NCBI RefSeq assembly: GCF_023516555.1 | Contig: NZ_JAMGBD010000001.1 | Span: forward strand, 1,488,001 to 1,552,000 | DNA: 64,000 nucleotides | Source of the DNA: Sphingomonas alba | GTDB lineage: Bacteria; Pseudomonadota; Alphaproteobacteria; Sphingomonadales; Sphingomonadaceae | Reading direction: 5' to 3' | Shown: one piece after another, positions 28,489 through 36,528 of the stretch | How the letters are laid out: the number at the start of each line of letters is the position of its first letter | Position numbering within the stretch: the first letter of the stretch is position 1 | Translations under genes and position numbers: made by a program | Notes under the pieces: generated by a model | Seen by the model: the letters and a program-made list of their open reading frames with translations, nothing else | The model's database searches: none | Told to the model about the DNA's origin: nothing

Positions 28489-29546
28489 TCCCCGCCCTTC
28501 ACCTGGCGCATCAACTCCTCGACATGGGCGAGAGGGGTATCCTGCTGAATGCCGTGCCCCAGGTTGAATATGTGGGGGCGGCCGGAAAAAGCGTCAAGGA
28601 CGCGCTGCACCGCGTCCGAAAGTGGCGCGCCGCCACCGATCAGCGCCAACGGGTCGAGGTTCCCCTGCACCGGCATGCCTTGCGGCAGTTCGCGGTTCGC
28701 CCAATTGGGGTCCGCAGTCTCATCCACGCCGATCGCATCCACGCCAGTCTCGCGCGCATAGGCTCCGAGCTTGCCCCCGGCACCTCGCGGGAAGCCGATC
28801 ACCGGGATCTTGGGATGGCGCTTTTTGAGCTCCGCCACGATCCAGGCAGTGCGGGCGATGACGAAGCGCTCAAACTGTGCCGGCGCGAGGCTTCCCGACC
28901 AGCTGTCGAATAATTGCACCGCATCGACGCCCGCTTCGATCTGGCCGCTGAGATAATCGACCGTCACCATTGCGATCATATCGAGGATGGCATCGAACTT
29001 GCCGGGATCGGAATAAGCCAGGCGCCGCGCTTCGGCCTGCTCGCGGCTGCCCTGGCCGGCGATCATGTAGGTGGCGACGGTCCAGGGACTGCCGGCAAAG
29101 CCCAGGAAAGTCGTCTGGGGCGACAACTCCGCCTTCACCCGTCGCACCGTCTCATAGATGGGCTGGAGGCGCTCCATATGCGGTTCCAGGTCCCGCATGC
29201 GCGCATCGAGCATCGTCGGCGCCAGTCGCGGCCCTTCGCCGGCGACGAAGCTCAGTTCCTGTCCGATCGCGAACGGGACGATGAGAATGTCGGAAAACAG
29301 GATTGCGCCGTCGAGCTGGGGGTAACGACGCAGAGGCTGGAGCGTGACCTCCGCCGCCGCCTCACTGTCATAGACGAGGTCGAGGAAGCCGCCCTTGTCG
29401 GCCCTCAACGCGCGATATTCGGGCAAGTAGCGGCCGGCCTGTCGCATCATCCAGATGGGTGGCGGGTCGCGGCGCTCACCCTTGAGCACGGCGAGCAATG
29501 GCTTGTCGCTCGGGCTGGGAGGAACGGACTCTGGCAAGGGCGCCAA
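28485..29546 (-). CDS. hemE: Uroporphyrinogen decarboxylase
   Basis: This ~353-aa enzyme decarboxylates uroporphyrinogen III to coproporphyrinogen III. The signature PPIWMMRQAGRYLPEYRALR is present, along with GFAGSPWTVATYMIAG. The first possible start is TTG at 29546, immediately after the AGAGG ribosome-like site; a second TTG three codons later has better spacing (about 9), so the exact N-terminus is uncertain. It lies beside the proposed replication origin, as in Caulobacter, where hemE flanks oriC. Confidence 0.95.
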   Translation of the reverse strand: MAPLPESVPPSPSDKPLLAVLKGERRDPPPIWMMRQAGRYLPEYRALRADKGGFLDLVYDSEAAAEVTLQPLRRYPQLDGAILFSDILIVPFAIGQELSFVAGEGPRLAPTMLDARMRDLEPHMERLQPIYETVRRVKAELSPQTTFLGFAGSPWTVATYMIAGQGSREQAEARRLAYSDPGKFDAILDMIAMVTVDYLSGQIEAGVDAVQLFDSWSGSLAPAQFERFVIARTAWIVAELKKRHPKIPVIGFPRGAGGKLGAYARETGVDAIGVDETADPNWANRELPQGMPVQGNLDPLALIGGGAPLSDAVQRVLDAFSGRPHIFNLGHGIQQDTPLAHVEELMRQVKGGE

Positions 29547-29850
29547 CCTCTTTCTTTCTTAGATATATATTTAAAGGAGAGATGATGTTGTTGATGGGGC
29601 CGAAGTCGCGGGGTTTAAGCAGGCCTCCGCGATTTGCCAACAGAGAGGCAAAAGGCGCGAATCGCGCGATTCCGGCGAGTCGCGTGGCGCCACTCCCATG
29701 ATTCACAGCTTGGGGGCGATTCCTCTCTGCCTGTGGGCGGAATCGGGAGCCGAACCCGGCTTATGCTGCGGCGCACGCAGGTTTGGAGCGTCCCCACTTC
29801 CGCGCTAGGGCAGCGCACTGGCTTATCCACAGGGTTATTCCTCTCGCGCC
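29547..29850. other. Putative chromosomal replication origin (oriC)
   Basis: This 304-base non-coding region lies between divergent hemE and maf. It contains an AT-rich block at 29558-29576 (TTAGATATATATTTAA core) followed by GAT/GTT trinucleotides at 29581-29594. A perfect DnaA box TTATCCACA is at 29823-29831 and a near box TGATTCACA at 29699-29707. A 14-bp palindrome GAATCGCGCGATTC is at 29659-29672, and GCGATTCC occurs again at 29716 with an inverted GGAATCG at 29739. In Caulobacter the origin adjoins hemE. Genes leave this point in both directions. Origin function is inferred. Confidence 0.75.
29823..29831 (+). promoter_or_regulatory. Consensus DnaA box
   Basis: TTATCCACA is an exact match to the strongest E. 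coli-type DnaA box, 20 bases before the maf start codon. It could serve the origin, or autoregulation of maf transcription by DnaA. Confidence 0.8.
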
Positions 29851-30435
29851 ATGACACTGATCCTTGCCTCTTCCAGCGCCATAAGGCGTGCCCTGCTGGA
29901 GCAAGCGGGCGTCTCCTTTAGGGTCGAGCGACCCGATGTCGATGAAGCGCGGATCGAGGCGACCCATGCCGGCCATGACTTCGAACTGGCATTGTCGCTC
30001 GCCGAAGCCAAGGCCGCCGAGGTCAGCACCAGGCACTCTGGCGACTGGGTCATCGGCGGCGATTCCGTTGTGTCGGTCGAAGGCCGGCGCTTCATGAAGC
30101 CGCGGGATCGTGACGATGCGGCCGACCATCTCCTTCACTTCTCAGGAAAGGCGATGCGGCTGGTGAGCGCCGTCGCGCTGGCCCGCAATGGCGAACTCGA
30201 GTGGAATCATATTTCGGATGCCGTCTTGCACTTCCGACCACTGAGCGAGGAATTCATCCAGGCCTACCTGGACGCGGAATGGCCCGATGTTTCCTATTGC
30301 GTCGGCGTGTTCCGAATGGAGGGACTCGGCGTCACCTTGTTCGACGAGGTCGAGGGCGATCATTTCACGATCCTTGGCCTGCCGCTACTGCCTCTGCTCG
30401 GCGCGCTGCGCGAGCGCGGCCTGATGGCGTCATGA
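29851..30435 (+). CDS. maf: Maf-family nucleotide pyrophosphatase
   Basis: This 194-aa Maf/HAM1-fold protein hydrolyses non-canonical or modified nucleoside triphosphates. The opening LILASSSAIRRALLEQAG is the family signature, and VIGGDSVVSVEGRRFMKPRD carries the catalytic aspartate region. The N-terminal motif is ASSSAIR rather than the common ASxSPRR. It starts the operon maf-aroE-coaE-dnaQ, which is conserved beside the origin in alphaproteobacteria. It overlaps aroE by ATGA. Confidence 0.93.
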   Translation: MTLILASSSAIRRALLEQAGVSFRVERPDVDEARIEATHAGHDFELALSLAEAKAAEVSTRHSGDWVIGGDSVVSVEGRRFMKPRDRDDAADHLLHFSGKAMRLVSAVALARNGELEWNHISDAVLHFRPLSEEFIQAYLDAEWPDVSYCVGVFRMEGLGVTLFDEVEGDHFTILGLPLLPLLGALRERGLMAS

Positions 30436-31250
30436 CGTCAAACCTTGGGTTCGCTGAGGTCATTGGCGATCCGATCATCCAGTCGAAATCGCCGGCGATC
30501 CACAATTTCTGGCTCGCGAAGCTGGGACTGGCAGGCGAATATAGATCGACGAGAGTCACCCGTGACGGGCTCGAGGACTTCATCGCCGGTCGCCGCCAGG
30601 ATCCGGCGTGGCGCGGTTGCAATGTCACCATGCCGCTGAAGCTGGACGCTATCATGCTGGCGGAGGAAGCCAGCGACCGGGCAATCGCGGCCGGCGCCGC
30701 CAACCTGCTGGTTGCCAAGGAGGGCAAGCTGCTGGCCGGCAATACCGACGTCGGCGGCGTACTGCAGGTCCTTGGCACGCGGATGAAGCAGGGTGTTCCC
30801 GGCGGCATTACCCTGCTCGGCAATGGCGGAGCAGCTCGCGCCGTGCTCGTTGCGGTGCGCACTTTGGGATACACGGGCGTCAGGATTCAAGCACGGGACA
30901 TGTCAGCGGCTTACAAGCTCGCAGTCGAATTCGGGCTGGCGATCGAGCCATCGCCTTTCGACCGGCCGATCGACACCGAGGGTCTCATCAATGCCACCCC
31001 GCTCGGAATGGTGGGCGTCGAGCCCTTCACCATCGACATTTCGCGCATGCCGGCCAAGGGCTTCGTCTTCGACCTGGTGACCGACCCGGTCGAAACGCCG
31101 TTGTTGAAGTCGGCACGCGAGCGTGGGCTGGCGGCGACGGACGGGATCGCCATGCTCGTCGAGCAGGCCGCGGCGAGTTTCATGCTATTATTCGGGGCTC
31201 AGGCGCCGCGGCAGTTCGACGGCGAGTTGGTGAAGGCACTCAGGCCATGA
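30432..31250 (+). CDS. aroE: Shikimate dehydrogenase
   Basis: This 272-aa NADPH enzyme reduces 3-dehydroshikimate in aromatic amino-acid synthesis. Seen: the substrate-binding VIGDPIIQSKSPAIHN, the catalytic lysine in NVTMPLK, and the nucleotide-binding LLGNGGAARAVLVA. The ATG at 30432 overlaps the maf stop; a longer in-frame reading back to 30201 lies inside maf and is rejected. It overlaps coaE by ATGA. Confidence 0.95.
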   Translation: MTSNLGFAEVIGDPIIQSKSPAIHNFWLAKLGLAGEYRSTRVTRDGLEDFIAGRRQDPAWRGCNVTMPLKLDAIMLAEEASDRAIAAGAANLLVAKEGKLLAGNTDVGGVLQVLGTRMKQGVPGGITLLGNGGAARAVLVAVRTLGYTGVRIQARDMSAAYKLAVEFGLAIEPSPFDRPIDTEGLINATPLGMVGVEPFTIDISRMPAKGFVFDLVTDPVETPLLKSARERGLAATDGIAMLVEQAAASFMLLFGAQAPRQFDGELVKALRP

Positions 31251-31840
31251 TCAAGATTGCGCTCACCGGCTCCATCGGCATGGGCAAGTCGACGGTCGCG
31301 GCGATGTTCGCCGAAGCGGGAATTCCAGTTTTCGATGCCGATGCGGAAGTGCGCCGCATGCAGGGCCCGGGCGGTAGCCTGGTCGGACCGATCGGCCAGC
31401 GTTTTCCCGACTCCGTGGTTGACGGCGGCGTCGACCGGGAACGGCTTTCGGCACTGGTGCTGGCCGACCGCGACGAGCTGGCTGCACTGGAATGTATCGT
31501 CCACCCGGCGGTGGCGCAGGCTCGCGAGGACTTCATCGAGGCGAACCGACATGCGCCGGCTTTGTTGTTCGAAATTCCACTGCTGTACGAGACTCACGGC
31601 GAGAGGGCCTTCGACAAGGTGGTTGTCGTCTCCGCTCCGGCCGAGGTTCAGCGCGAACGCGTCATGCAGCGCGACGGCATGACCGCCGCCAAGCTTGAAG
31701 GGCTGTTGGCGCGACAGCTTCCCGACGAGCAAAAGCGCGAGCGAGCGGACTTCGTGGTCGACACCGGCGTCAGCCACGAGGAAACCCGCAATCAGGTCAG
31801 GACTATCCTTGCTTGCCTCGGCCTCTCCGGAGCGCGATAA
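31247..31840 (+). CDS. coaE: Dephospho-CoA kinase
   Basis: This 197-aa P-loop kinase performs the last step of coenzyme A synthesis. Walker A is GSIGMGKS at residues 8-15, followed by FDADAEVRRM; the LID region has QRERVMQRDGMT. The length is typical. The start codon overlaps the aroE stop by four bases. Confidence 0.95.
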   Translation: MIKIALTGSIGMGKSTVAAMFAEAGIPVFDADAEVRRMQGPGGSLVGPIGQRFPDSVVDGGVDRERLSALVLADRDELAALECIVHPAVAQAREDFIEANRHAPALLFEIPLLYETHGERAFDKVVVVSAPAEVQRERVMQRDGMTAAKLEGLLARQLPDEQKRERADFVVDTGVSHEETRNQVRTILACLGLSGAR

Positions 31841-31847
31841 GCACGAT

Positions 31848-32546
31848 ATGCGGGAAATCATTTTCGACACGGAGACCACCGGCCTCAACCCGGCGGGTGG
31901 CGACCGACTGGTCGAAATCGGCTGCATCGAAATGATCAACCGAGTCGAGACCGGCCGCACGTACCATGCCTATTTCAACCCGCAGCGGCCGATGCCGAGC
32001 GAAGCTGAGGCGGTGCACGGCCTCTCCGACATTTTCCTCTCCGACAAGCCACTCTTCGCCGACAAGGCGGAGGAGCTGCTGGAGTTCATCGCCGATTCGC
32101 CGCTGATCGCGCATAACGCGAGCTTCGATTTTGGCTTCCTGAATCACGAGCTGGAGCGCTGCGCCCGCGATCCCGTCTGTCTCAGCCGCATGATCGATAC
32201 TCTGGTCCTGGCGCGGTCAAAGCATCCTGGCGCCAAACACAGTCTCGATGCCCTGTGCACGCGTTTCGGCGTCGACCGCAGCCAGCGCGTCAAGCACGGC
32301 GCCCTGCTCGATGCCCAGCTGCTCGCCCAGGTCTACGTAGAGCTCACGGGCGGCCGTCAGATCGGCCTGTCGCTTGGTGCGACGACCGCTGCTGTCGAGA
32401 TTGAATCCGTCGCGACCGTGCAAGTGGAACGAGTCGTGCGTGAACCGCGCCCGCATGCGCCTTCGGAAGAGGAACGGACGCGGCACCGCAGCTTTATAGC
32501 TAAGCTGACCAGTCCTTTGTGGGAGCGTTTCCTCGCTCCGATTTGA
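31848..32546 (+). CDS. dnaQ: DNA polymerase III epsilon subunit (3'-5' proofreading exonuclease)
   Basis: This 232-aa DEDDh exonuclease proofreads the replicative polymerase. ExoI has D7 and E9 in FDTETTGLNP, ExoII has HNASFDFGFLNHEL, and ExoIII has KHGALLDAQLLAQVY with the catalytic His. The C-terminal ~50 residues are the flexible tail that reaches the alpha subunit. It starts at the ATG at 31848, 7 bases after coaE. Confidence 0.95.
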   Translation: MREIIFDTETTGLNPAGGDRLVEIGCIEMINRVETGRTYHAYFNPQRPMPSEAEAVHGLSDIFLSDKPLFADKAEELLEFIADSPLIAHNASFDFGFLNHELERCARDPVCLSRMIDTLVLARSKHPGAKHSLDALCTRFGVDRSQRVKHGALLDAQLLAQVYVELTGGRQIGLSLGATTAAVEIESVATVQVERVVREPRPHAPSEEERTRHRSFIAKLTSPLWERFLAPI

Positions 32547-32604
32547 CGGCAGCGCGGACGGCGGCTTTTTCGCCGCCCGCTGGACGCAGAAAGGAACGCA
32601 AAAG

Positions 32605-33177
32605 GTGCAGGTTCGAGTGGCGGGCCATCAGGTCGAAACCGGCGAAACTTTGCAGTCGAGGGTGAACGAGCGGATCGAGGCGATTGCCGACAAATATTTC
32701 GATCGCGCCATCACCGCCAACGTCACGTTCGGAAAGGGCCCGTACGGCGATTTCACCTGCGAAATTGTCGCACCTGTTCCCCAGGGCGTGGTGTTGAAGG
32801 CATCGGGTCGGGCGGACGAAGCCCGCATTGCTTTTGAAGGTGCCGCTGAAAAGATTGAGCGGCAGTTGAGCCGCTATATGAAGCGCCTTCGCGAGCGCCG
32901 AAACGGCAATGACAACGCCGTTCCCGAACTGGTCGAGGATGCCGGCTACACCATCTTCGCGCCGCCGCAGCCGGCGGAAGAACCGCCGACGAGCCCGGCG
33001 ATCATAGCCGAGACTCGGGTCGACATTCCCGACGCTACGGTATCGGACGCGGTGATGATGCTCGACCTCAGGAACACCAATGCGCTGATGTTCAAGAACA
33101 TGAAGAGCGGCGCACTGAACATGGTCTATCGCCGAGACGATGGCACGATCGGGTGGGTCGAACCGCGCACGGAATGA
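32605..33177 (+). CDS. hpf: Ribosome hibernation promoting factor, long form
   Basis: This 190-aa protein has an N-terminal ribosome-binding domain (about 1-100, MQVRVAGHQVETGETLQSRV) and a C-terminal dimerisation domain (about 130-190, with MMLDLRNTNALMFKNMKSGALNMVYRR), so it is long HPF, able to make 100S ribosome dimers alone. The start is GTG at 32605 with AAAGGA upstream. A GC hairpin with a T5 loop (32560-32577) lies in the gap after dnaQ. ptsN follows by 71 bases, the order seen downstream of rpoN in other proteobacteria, but rpoN is absent here. Confidence 0.94.
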   Translation: MQVRVAGHQVETGETLQSRVNERIEAIADKYFDRAITANVTFGKGPYGDFTCEIVAPVPQGVVLKASGRADEARIAFEGAAEKIERQLSRYMKRLRERRNGNDNAVPELVEDAGYTIFAPPQPAEEPPTSPAIIAETRVDIPDATVSDAVMMLDLRNTNALMFKNMKSGALNMVYRRDDGTIGWVEPRTE

Positions 33178-33248
33178 CATTCCGCCACGTCGGTCCTAAA
33201 TGACGATCCGGCGCGTTATTGCCGGTCCTTTGAAGAATGTCCTGAACG

Positions 33249-33713
33249 ATGCATCTCACCGACTTTCTCGACTTCGAAGCCATTCGTGTCGGACTGCCAG
33301 GCGGCAACAAGCGCAAGCTGCTGCAGATGCTTGGCCAGATGGCGGGAACGCGCCTGGAACTTGAACCGGACGCGATCATCGAAACGGTCGCGGAACGCGA
33401 GCGCCTGGGCTCGACTGGGTTCGGCAATGGCGTCGCCATTCCGCACGGCAAGGTCGACGGACTGAAGCGTATCTATGCGATGGTCGCGCGCCTGTCCGAA
33501 CCACTCGATTACAAGGCGATCGACGGCCAGCCTGTCGACCTTGTCTTCCTGCTGTTGTCGCCGCCCGAAGCGGGGGCAGAGCATCTGAAGGCGCTGGCCG
33601 CGGTCAGCCGCGTCGTACGCCACGGACCGACACTGGAGAAACTGCGGGGCGCACGCAGCCGGGACGCTTTCGCGGCCGTGCTCATGGGTGCCGACGAGCG
33701 CGATGCCGCCTGA
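33249..33713 (+). CDS. ptsN: PTS IIA-like nitrogen regulatory protein PtsN
   Basis: This 154-aa EIIA-Ntr protein is phosphorylated on the conserved histidine H66 in GNGVAIPHGKV, and signals nitrogen or potassium status through the PTS-Ntr chain. The family segment DFLDFEAIRVGL opens the protein. The 3' end overlaps the thioesterase gene by 11 bases. Its partners PtsP and PtsO (NPr) are not in this window. Confidence 0.94.
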   Translation: MHLTDFLDFEAIRVGLPGGNKRKLLQMLGQMAGTRLELEPDAIIETVAERERLGSTGFGNGVAIPHGKVDGLKRIYAMVARLSEPLDYKAIDGQPVDLVFLLLSPPEAGAEHLKALAAVSRVVRHGPTLEKLRGARSRDAFAAVLMGADERDAA

Positions 33714-34161
33714 AGCGACGGGCGCCGAGGCCCATTTGCGCGCGCTCGAGGCGCTTTATGATTCGGCGCCGATCAACCACCTGTTCGAATCGCGGATCGA
33801 GCTGCCCAAGGCGGGCCAGTCCCTGATCAAATTTGAGGTGAAGGGCGACGCTTTTCACGCCGCCAACGCCGCGCACGGCACCCTCTATTTCAAGATGCTG
33901 GACGACGCCGCCTTTTACGCGGCCAATGGCCTGGTCAGCGACCGGTTCCTGCTGACGACCGCCTTCAACTTGCACTTCACAAAGCCGTTGAAGGCAGGCG
34001 GGGCCGTTGCAGAGGGCCGCTGGATTTCGGGTCGCCGCCGCGTATTTGTCGCCGAGGCGCGGATTGTCGATTCCTCAGGTGAAGAGTGCGCACGCGGTAC
34101 CGGCACATTCCTCCGCTCGCACATCGCGCTGACCAGCCTCAAGGGATATCGCGCGTCTTGA
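33703..34161 (+). CDS. PaaI-type hotdog thioesterase
   Basis: This 152-aa protein has the hotdog-fold pattern of PaaI/YbgC thioesterases: AAHGTLYFKMLDDAAFYAANGL corresponds to the family's HGG...D/E helix region, and LTTAFNLHFTKPLKAG to the long central strand. It would hydrolyse an acyl-CoA, substrate unknown. The ATG at 33703 is chosen; GTG at 33688 would add five residues. The gene overlaps ptsN and ends against the TTG of the next gene (TTGA), so the three are coupled. Confidence 0.85.
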   Translation: MPPEATGAEAHLRALEALYDSAPINHLFESRIELPKAGQSLIKFEVKGDAFHAANAAHGTLYFKMLDDAAFYAANGLVSDRFLLTTAFNLHFTKPLKAGGAVAEGRWISGRRRVFVAEARIVDSSGEECARGTGTFLRSHIALTSLKGYRAS

Positions 34162-34499
34162 GTGAGCGGCTGCCGTCCGGGGTGGAGGTGTCGGCGCTGA
34201 TCCGCCGCGTGCAGGGAGAAGGCGGGTTCGCTTCCATCCTCCACAAAGGGGATACTGATCGCGGCACCATCAGCCTTTTGATCGCAGAGCGCGGCGAAAT
34301 GCGGGCCCTGCTGGAGCGACGCATGGCAGCCGACTTTTCCTATCGCTGGACGGAAGTTCCTTCATCTGTCGTGGAAGAAGGCTCGGATTGGCGCGAATGG
34401 GTGAAAAAAGCGTCCCAGATCGACCCGGATTGCTGGATTCTGGAACTGGACATCGCGGATGCGCAACGATTCATCGCTGAAACGACCGCTGCGGGTTGA
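34158..34499 (+). CDS. DUF1491 family protein
   Basis: This 113-aa protein matches the alphaproteobacterial DUF1491 pattern: LPSGVEVSALIRRVQGEGGFASILHKGDTDRGTI, then a WILELD-type C-terminal strand. The function is unknown. The start is TTG at 34158 overlapping the previous stop; GTG nearby is out of frame. It is the last gene of the hpf-ptsN-thioesterase group. The 172 bases after it hold no gene I can support. Confidence 0.85.
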   Translation: MSERLPSGVEVSALIRRVQGEGGFASILHKGDTDRGTISLLIAERGEMRALLERRMAADFSYRWTEVPSSVVEEGSDWREWVKKASQIDPDCWILELDIADAQRFIAETTAAG

Positions 34500-34671
34500 T
34501 ACTTAGGGAATGCCAGCCGAAACGGGGGCAACACCAGAGCGGGGGGCACCCATCCGGCAATTCGGCCTTTGAGGTGCCACGCAGACGGTAAGACGCCCAG
34601 GCGCACAAAAGGGACGCGTTAGATTGTCCCAGCGCTAGTCGGGCCGACGACCGCCACAAAGATCAAGCTTA

Positions 34672-35328
34672 ATGACGTTTTCCATCCGGTCGGCCATCAC
34701 CGTGCTCGCCGCGCTGTCCGCTTCATCGGTCGCGCCGGCACAGGTCACTCAGGACGCTGAGCCGCTGATCGCAGCAGGTTCCGGCGTGATGCCCGTCCCG
34801 GCTGTCGTCCAGACGCTCGACAATGAAATGCTGACATCGCCCGATCCTCTCGCTCCGTTGGCGAAGGAGGACGGCGACGATTCGGACCAAGACAATGACA
34901 CGGCCAAGCCGAGCATGGATTTGGCCAGCCTCGTCGCCCAGTACCGCAATGACGATCCCGGCAGCCGCGAACGCGAGTGCCTGGCCGTCGGCATCTATTT
35001 CGAATCGAAGAGTGAGCCGCTGGCTGGCCAGCTGGCCGTCGGCGAAGTGATCGCCAACCGCGCGCACAGCGGCGGCAGGTTCCCCTCGTCTTATTGCGGA
35101 GTGCTCTTCCAGCGCGGCCAGTTCAGCTTCGTGTCCGGGCGTTCATGGCCTGCGATCGCGCGGAGCAGCCGCCAATGGCAAAATGCGGTTGCGATCGCCC
35201 AGATCGTCGATCAGGACCTGAAGGATTCGGCAGCTCCCGGCGCCTTGTTCTTCCACGCCAAGCGCGTGTCGCCGCACTGGCGCCTGACTCGCGTTGCCAG
35301 CATCGGCAACCACGTCTTCTACCGCTGA
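34672..35328 (+). CDS. SleB-like cell-wall hydrolase, exported
   Basis: This 218-aa protein has a signal peptide (about 1-23, ending APAQ), an acidic linker, and a C-terminal hydrolase_2/SleB domain (about 98-218) with RECLAVGIYFESKSEP, the catalytic glutamate region, and LAVGEVIANRAHSGGRFPSSYCGV. Members cleave peptidoglycan, usually as lytic transglycosylases or amidases, in the periplasm. It is monocistronic, with a strong hairpin after it. Confidence 0.9.
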   Translation: MTFSIRSAITVLAALSASSVAPAQVTQDAEPLIAAGSGVMPVPAVVQTLDNEMLTSPDPLAPLAKEDGDDSDQDNDTAKPSMDLASLVAQYRNDDPGSRERECLAVGIYFESKSEPLAGQLAVGEVIANRAHSGGRFPSSYCGVLFQRGQFSFVSGRSWPAIARSSRQWQNAVAIAQIVDQDLKDSAAPGALFFHAKRVSPHWRLTRVASIGNHVFYR

Positions 35329-35337
35329 TTGAGGGCT

Positions 35338-35387
35338 AAAACGGGGACTCGCTAATCCTCTCGGATTGGCTGCGTTCCCGTTTTATT
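35338..35387. terminator. Terminator hairpin after the SleB-like gene
   Basis: The outer stem AAAACGGG (35338-35345) pairs with CCCGTTTT (35377-35384) and an inner stem AATCC/GGATT forms a cruciform-like structure. The T run within the right arm serves the plus strand and the A run the minus strand. It ends only 14 bases before mmcB. Confidence 0.7.
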
Positions 35388-35388
35388 C
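35374..35388 (+). promoter_or_regulatory. Possible LexA (SOS) box upstream of mmcB
   Basis: GTTC, seven bases, then ATTC is one mismatch from the alphaproteobacterial LexA site GTTC-N7-GTTC and lies 12 bases before the mmcB start. MmcB belongs to the SOS regulon in Caulobacter. The site overlaps the terminator arm, so chance resemblance is possible. Confidence 0.4.
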
Positions 35389-35400
35389 TAATCAGGGCGT

Positions 35401-35886
35401 ATGAGTTCCGCCCCGATTCCCGATTGCTTCGTCGACCAGCCTCCCGTCGCCGCCGAAGTTGCGCGCGGCGTCACGCGGCTGTTTTGCCGGCGTGACTGGT
35501 TCGCCATGTGCGAGGTTCCGCTGCCAAACGGCCGGCGCGCGGACCTCATGGCGATCGACTCGAAGGGCCAGCTGGCGATCGTCGAAATCAAGGTCAGCAA
35601 GGCGGATTTGGTCGGCGATGCCAAATGGCGGGACTATCTCGACTATTGCGATCGCTTCTTCTGGGCGGTGCCGGAACACCTCTGTGCGATCCTCGAGAGC
35701 GAGCATTTCCTGCCGGGTGAGGCGGGGTTGCTTGTTGCCGACCGCTATGACGCGGTCATCCTCCGCGAAGCCATGGACCGCCCGCTGGCGCCGGCCCGGC
35801 GAAAGGCGGAGACCTTGCGCTTTGCACGCCGTGCAGCACGGCGCCTGTCGGCGCAGATCGATCCGACGCTCGGCGAAGGAAGCTAG
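35401..35886 (+). CDS. mmcB: MmcB-family DNA repair protein
   Basis: This 161-aa protein has the PD-(D/E)xK nuclease-like core: D48 in GRRADLMAID and E62-x-K64 in LAIVEIKVSK, followed by DYLDYCDRFFWAVPE. This is the MmcB (DUF1052) pattern, an alphaproteobacterial mitomycin-C damage-response factor. It overlaps the convergent ankyrin gene by four bases at its 3' end. A near-consensus LexA site precedes it. Confidence 0.9.
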   Translation: MSSAPIPDCFVDQPPVAAEVARGVTRLFCRRDWFAMCEVPLPNGRRADLMAIDSKGQLAIVEIKVSKADLVGDAKWRDYLDYCDRFFWAVPEHLCAILESEHFLPGEAGLLVADRYDAVILREAMDRPLAPARRKAETLRFARRAARRLSAQIDPTLGEGS

Positions 35887-36482
35887 GGCCTAACCGGACC
35901 TACGGTCGCCTTCTTGGCTGATTTCACGGTCTCGATCAGCGTAACGATGTCTTTCGACCGATTGTCGCGTTTCGCATATTCGCGAGCAGTGTAGCCGCTC
36001 GCATGGTCCGCCAGGTCCGGGTCCGCGCCGGCCTCGAGGAGCATCTTGACGATTGGGGACTGGCGGGCCTGGACCGCCACGATCAGCGCCGTCTCTCCAA
36101 GCTTGTTGGTCTTATCCACCTGCGCATGTTTCATCAGCATGCGCGCCGCGCCTTCGGTAAAGCCGATGCGCGCGGCAATGATCAGCGGCGTGTCGCCATT
36201 CTTGTCGCCGATGTCTGGATCGGCATCCTTTGACAGCAGGAAGCCCACCCAATTCGGGTTGCGATTGTGCATGGCGATGTGGAGCGCGGCATCGCCGTCG
36301 CCGCCACGGTAATTGACCACGGTCGAGCCAGGCTTGTTGATAAGCTCGAGAGCCTTGCCGCCATCGCCGTCGTGCATTGCCTTTACGAACGCCTCGCCGT
36401 CGGATCCCCCATATTGTGCAGCGGTGGGGGCCGACGCCAGCAAAGCCCCGGCTATGACGAAAGATCGGACGAGACGATGCAT
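35883..36482 (-). CDS. Exported ankyrin-repeat protein
   Basis: This 199-aa protein has a signal peptide (about 1-22, ending PTAAQ) and four to five ankyrin repeats: GDAALHIAMHNRNPNWVGFLL, NGDTPLIIAARIGFTEGAARML, GETALIVAVQARQSPIVKMLLEAGADPDL and a last partial repeat. It should act in the periplasm as a binding scaffold; the partner is unknown. The ATG at 36482 is chosen for its signal peptide. It is divergent from the YcgN gene with only 46 bases between them. Confidence 0.88.
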   Translation of the reverse strand: MHRLVRSFVIAGALLASAPTAAQYGGSDGEAFVKAMHDGDGGKALELINKPGSTVVNYRGGDGDAALHIAMHNRNPNWVGFLLSKDADPDIGDKNGDTPLIIAARIGFTEGAARMLMKHAQVDKTNKLGETALIVAVQARQSPIVKMLLEAGADPDLADHASGYTAREYAKRDNRSKDIVTLIETVKSAKKATVGPVRP

Positions 36483-36528
36483 ACTTACCAAACCCCGTTT
36501 GCTCTTGATTGCGCTTCCTTGGCACCGC

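Noticed and set aside
29558-29576. CtrA-binding site in the AT-rich block
   Set aside because: TTAG-N8-TTAA has the wrong spacing and one wrong half-site compared with TTAA-N7-TTAA.
32560-32577. Hairpin between dnaQ and hpf as an intrinsic terminator
   Set aside because: GGCGGC/GCCGCC pairs well but the T run is in the loop and no T tract follows.
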